Of a stretch of DNA of 64,000 bases, positions 63,376-64,000 are shown piece after piece. Within the stretch, counting starts at the first letter, position 1; each line of letters opens with the position of its first letter. The notes under the pieces are model-generated. The model was not told the DNA's origin. It saw only the letters and a list, made by a program, of their open reading frames with translations, and did no database searches. The DNA comes from Bacteroides clarus YIT 12056 (GTDB taxonomy: Bacteria > Bacteroidota > Bacteroidia > Bacteroidales > Bacteroidaceae): the NCBI RefSeq assembly GCF_900129655.1, contig NZ_FQWK01000003.1:496001-560000 (forward strand), written 5' to 3'. The position numbers and the translations under genes are program-made.

Positions 63376-64000
63376 TTACATCATTCCGCCCATACCGCCC
63401 ATTCCGGGAGCGCCCATCGGCATTTCAGGCTTATCTTCTTTCTTTTCAACGATTACACATTCGGTAGTCAGGAACATACCTGCGATAGAAGCTGCGTTTT
63501 CAAGAGCTACACGAGTTACCTTAGCAGGGTCTACCACACCGGCAGCATGCAGATTTTCGTAAACATCTGTACGTGCATTGTAACCGAAGTCAGCTTTACC
63601 CTCACGAACTTTCTGTACCACAACGGCGCCTTCCTTACCAGCATTGGCAACAATCTGACGCAAAGGCTCTTCGATAGCACGCTTGATGATGTCGATACCT
63701 GTTGTTTCGTCAGCATTATCTCCTTGCAGACCTTCCAAAGCGTCCAAAGCACGGATATAAGCTACACCGCCACCGGCAACGATACCTTCTTCGATAGCGG
63801 CACGAGTAGCACGAAGAGCATCATCTACACGGTCTTTCTTCTCTTTCATTTCCACTTCGGAAGCAGCGCCTACGTAAAGAACAGCTACACCACCAGACAA
63901 CTTAGCCAGACGTTCCTGCAACTTTTCTTTGTCATAGTCTGACTTAGTAGAGGCAATCTGAGCTTTGATCTGCTCACAACGTTCTTGGATGTTTTCTTTT
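63376..64000 (-). CDS. groL: Chaperonin GroEL, C-terminal part (5' end outside window)
   Basis: The last 207 residues of the 60-kDa chaperonin subunit are visible. They include [46 protein letters not shown], the equatorial domain with its nucleotide-contact Gly-rich loop, and the repeated GGM tail (GMGGMGGMM). The frame is open to the window edge. The remaining residues and groS would lie upstream beyond 64000. Confidence 0.98.
   Translation of the reverse strand, partial: KENIQERCEQIKAQIASTKSDYDKEKLQERLAKLSGGVAVLYVGAASEVEMKEKKDRVDDALRATRAAIEEGIVAGGGVAYIRALDALEGLQGDNADETTGIDIIKRAIEEPLRQIVANAGKEGAVVVQKVREGKADFGYNARTDVYENLHAAGVVDPAKVTRVALENAASIAGMFLTTECVIVEKKEDKPEMPMGAPGMGGMGGMM

Overview
The window looks like a chromosomal segment of a gut Bacteroides species. 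The supporting signs are a SusC/SusD pair with ECF sigma and FecR-type anti-sigma genes, many TAnnTTTG promoter elements (the -7 box of Bacteroidota), several families typical of Bacteroidales (PepSY-like, DUF5690, small histone H1-like protein), a two-component queE/queD pair, and a tmRNA whose tag reads GERQFALAA. The species cannot be fixed from sequence alone. No prophage, insertion sequence, CRISPR array or rRNA operon was seen.

Layout. 1-8466 (minus strand) is the 3' part of a polysaccharide utilisation locus: ECF sigma, anti-sigma, SusC with an N-terminal signalling domain, SusD, and a surface lipoprotein cut by the window edge. 8590-17855 holds small housekeeping or stress genes: a pseudouridine synthase, acetyltransferases, a GH28 enzyme, endonuclease IV, an MGMT-like protein, a YgbA-like protein and a MaoC protein. 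18217-26808 carries an orphan sensor kinase, YjbQ, an SDR enzyme, a lytic transglycosylase, a paired radical-SAM/partner DNA-repair module, a histone H1-like protein, an AlbA-type protein and a uracil-DNA-glycosylase-like protein. tRNA-Trp, queE/queD, a phosphodiester glycosidase, a nucleosidase, zapA, rny, cutC and a large transglutaminase lipoprotein follow to 36023. 36422-41556 has a coupled pair of very small ORFs, YccF, dinB, a MATE pump and two L,D-transpeptidases. 41900-45204 is a 2-aminoethylphosphonate operon (phnW, phnX, a DUF5690 transporter-like gene), with a helix-turn-helix gene divergent to it. A metal P-type ATPase with a Fur-family regulator, tmRNA, a patatin, a C1 peptidase and a DXS-like enzyme come next, then etfB-etfA-acyl-CoA dehydrogenase, cbpM/cbpA, a GH9-deacetylase fusion, a frameshifted threonine aldolase and the 3' end of groL.

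The most unusual signal is not a gene. Three intergenic regions (9099-9252, 41718-41850, 51506-51615) each carry five to seven tandem units with a 22-bp period. The loci do not share sequence, yet each unit is built the same way: a 5-nt arm, a 5-nt centre, a complementary or near-complementary 5-nt arm, and about 7 nt of linker. The shared architecture with unrelated sequence suggests selection on spaced dyads rather than on a particular word. I know of no named element matching this.

Other points worth checking are an intrinsic terminator inside the first codons of a zinc-ribbon ORF (17344-17372), palindromes placed as operators in front of the metal ATPase and the phosphonate region, a possibly leaderless AlbA gene, a remnant of a DUF4357 protein, and a DXS-like enzyme that lacks motifs of canonical DXS.
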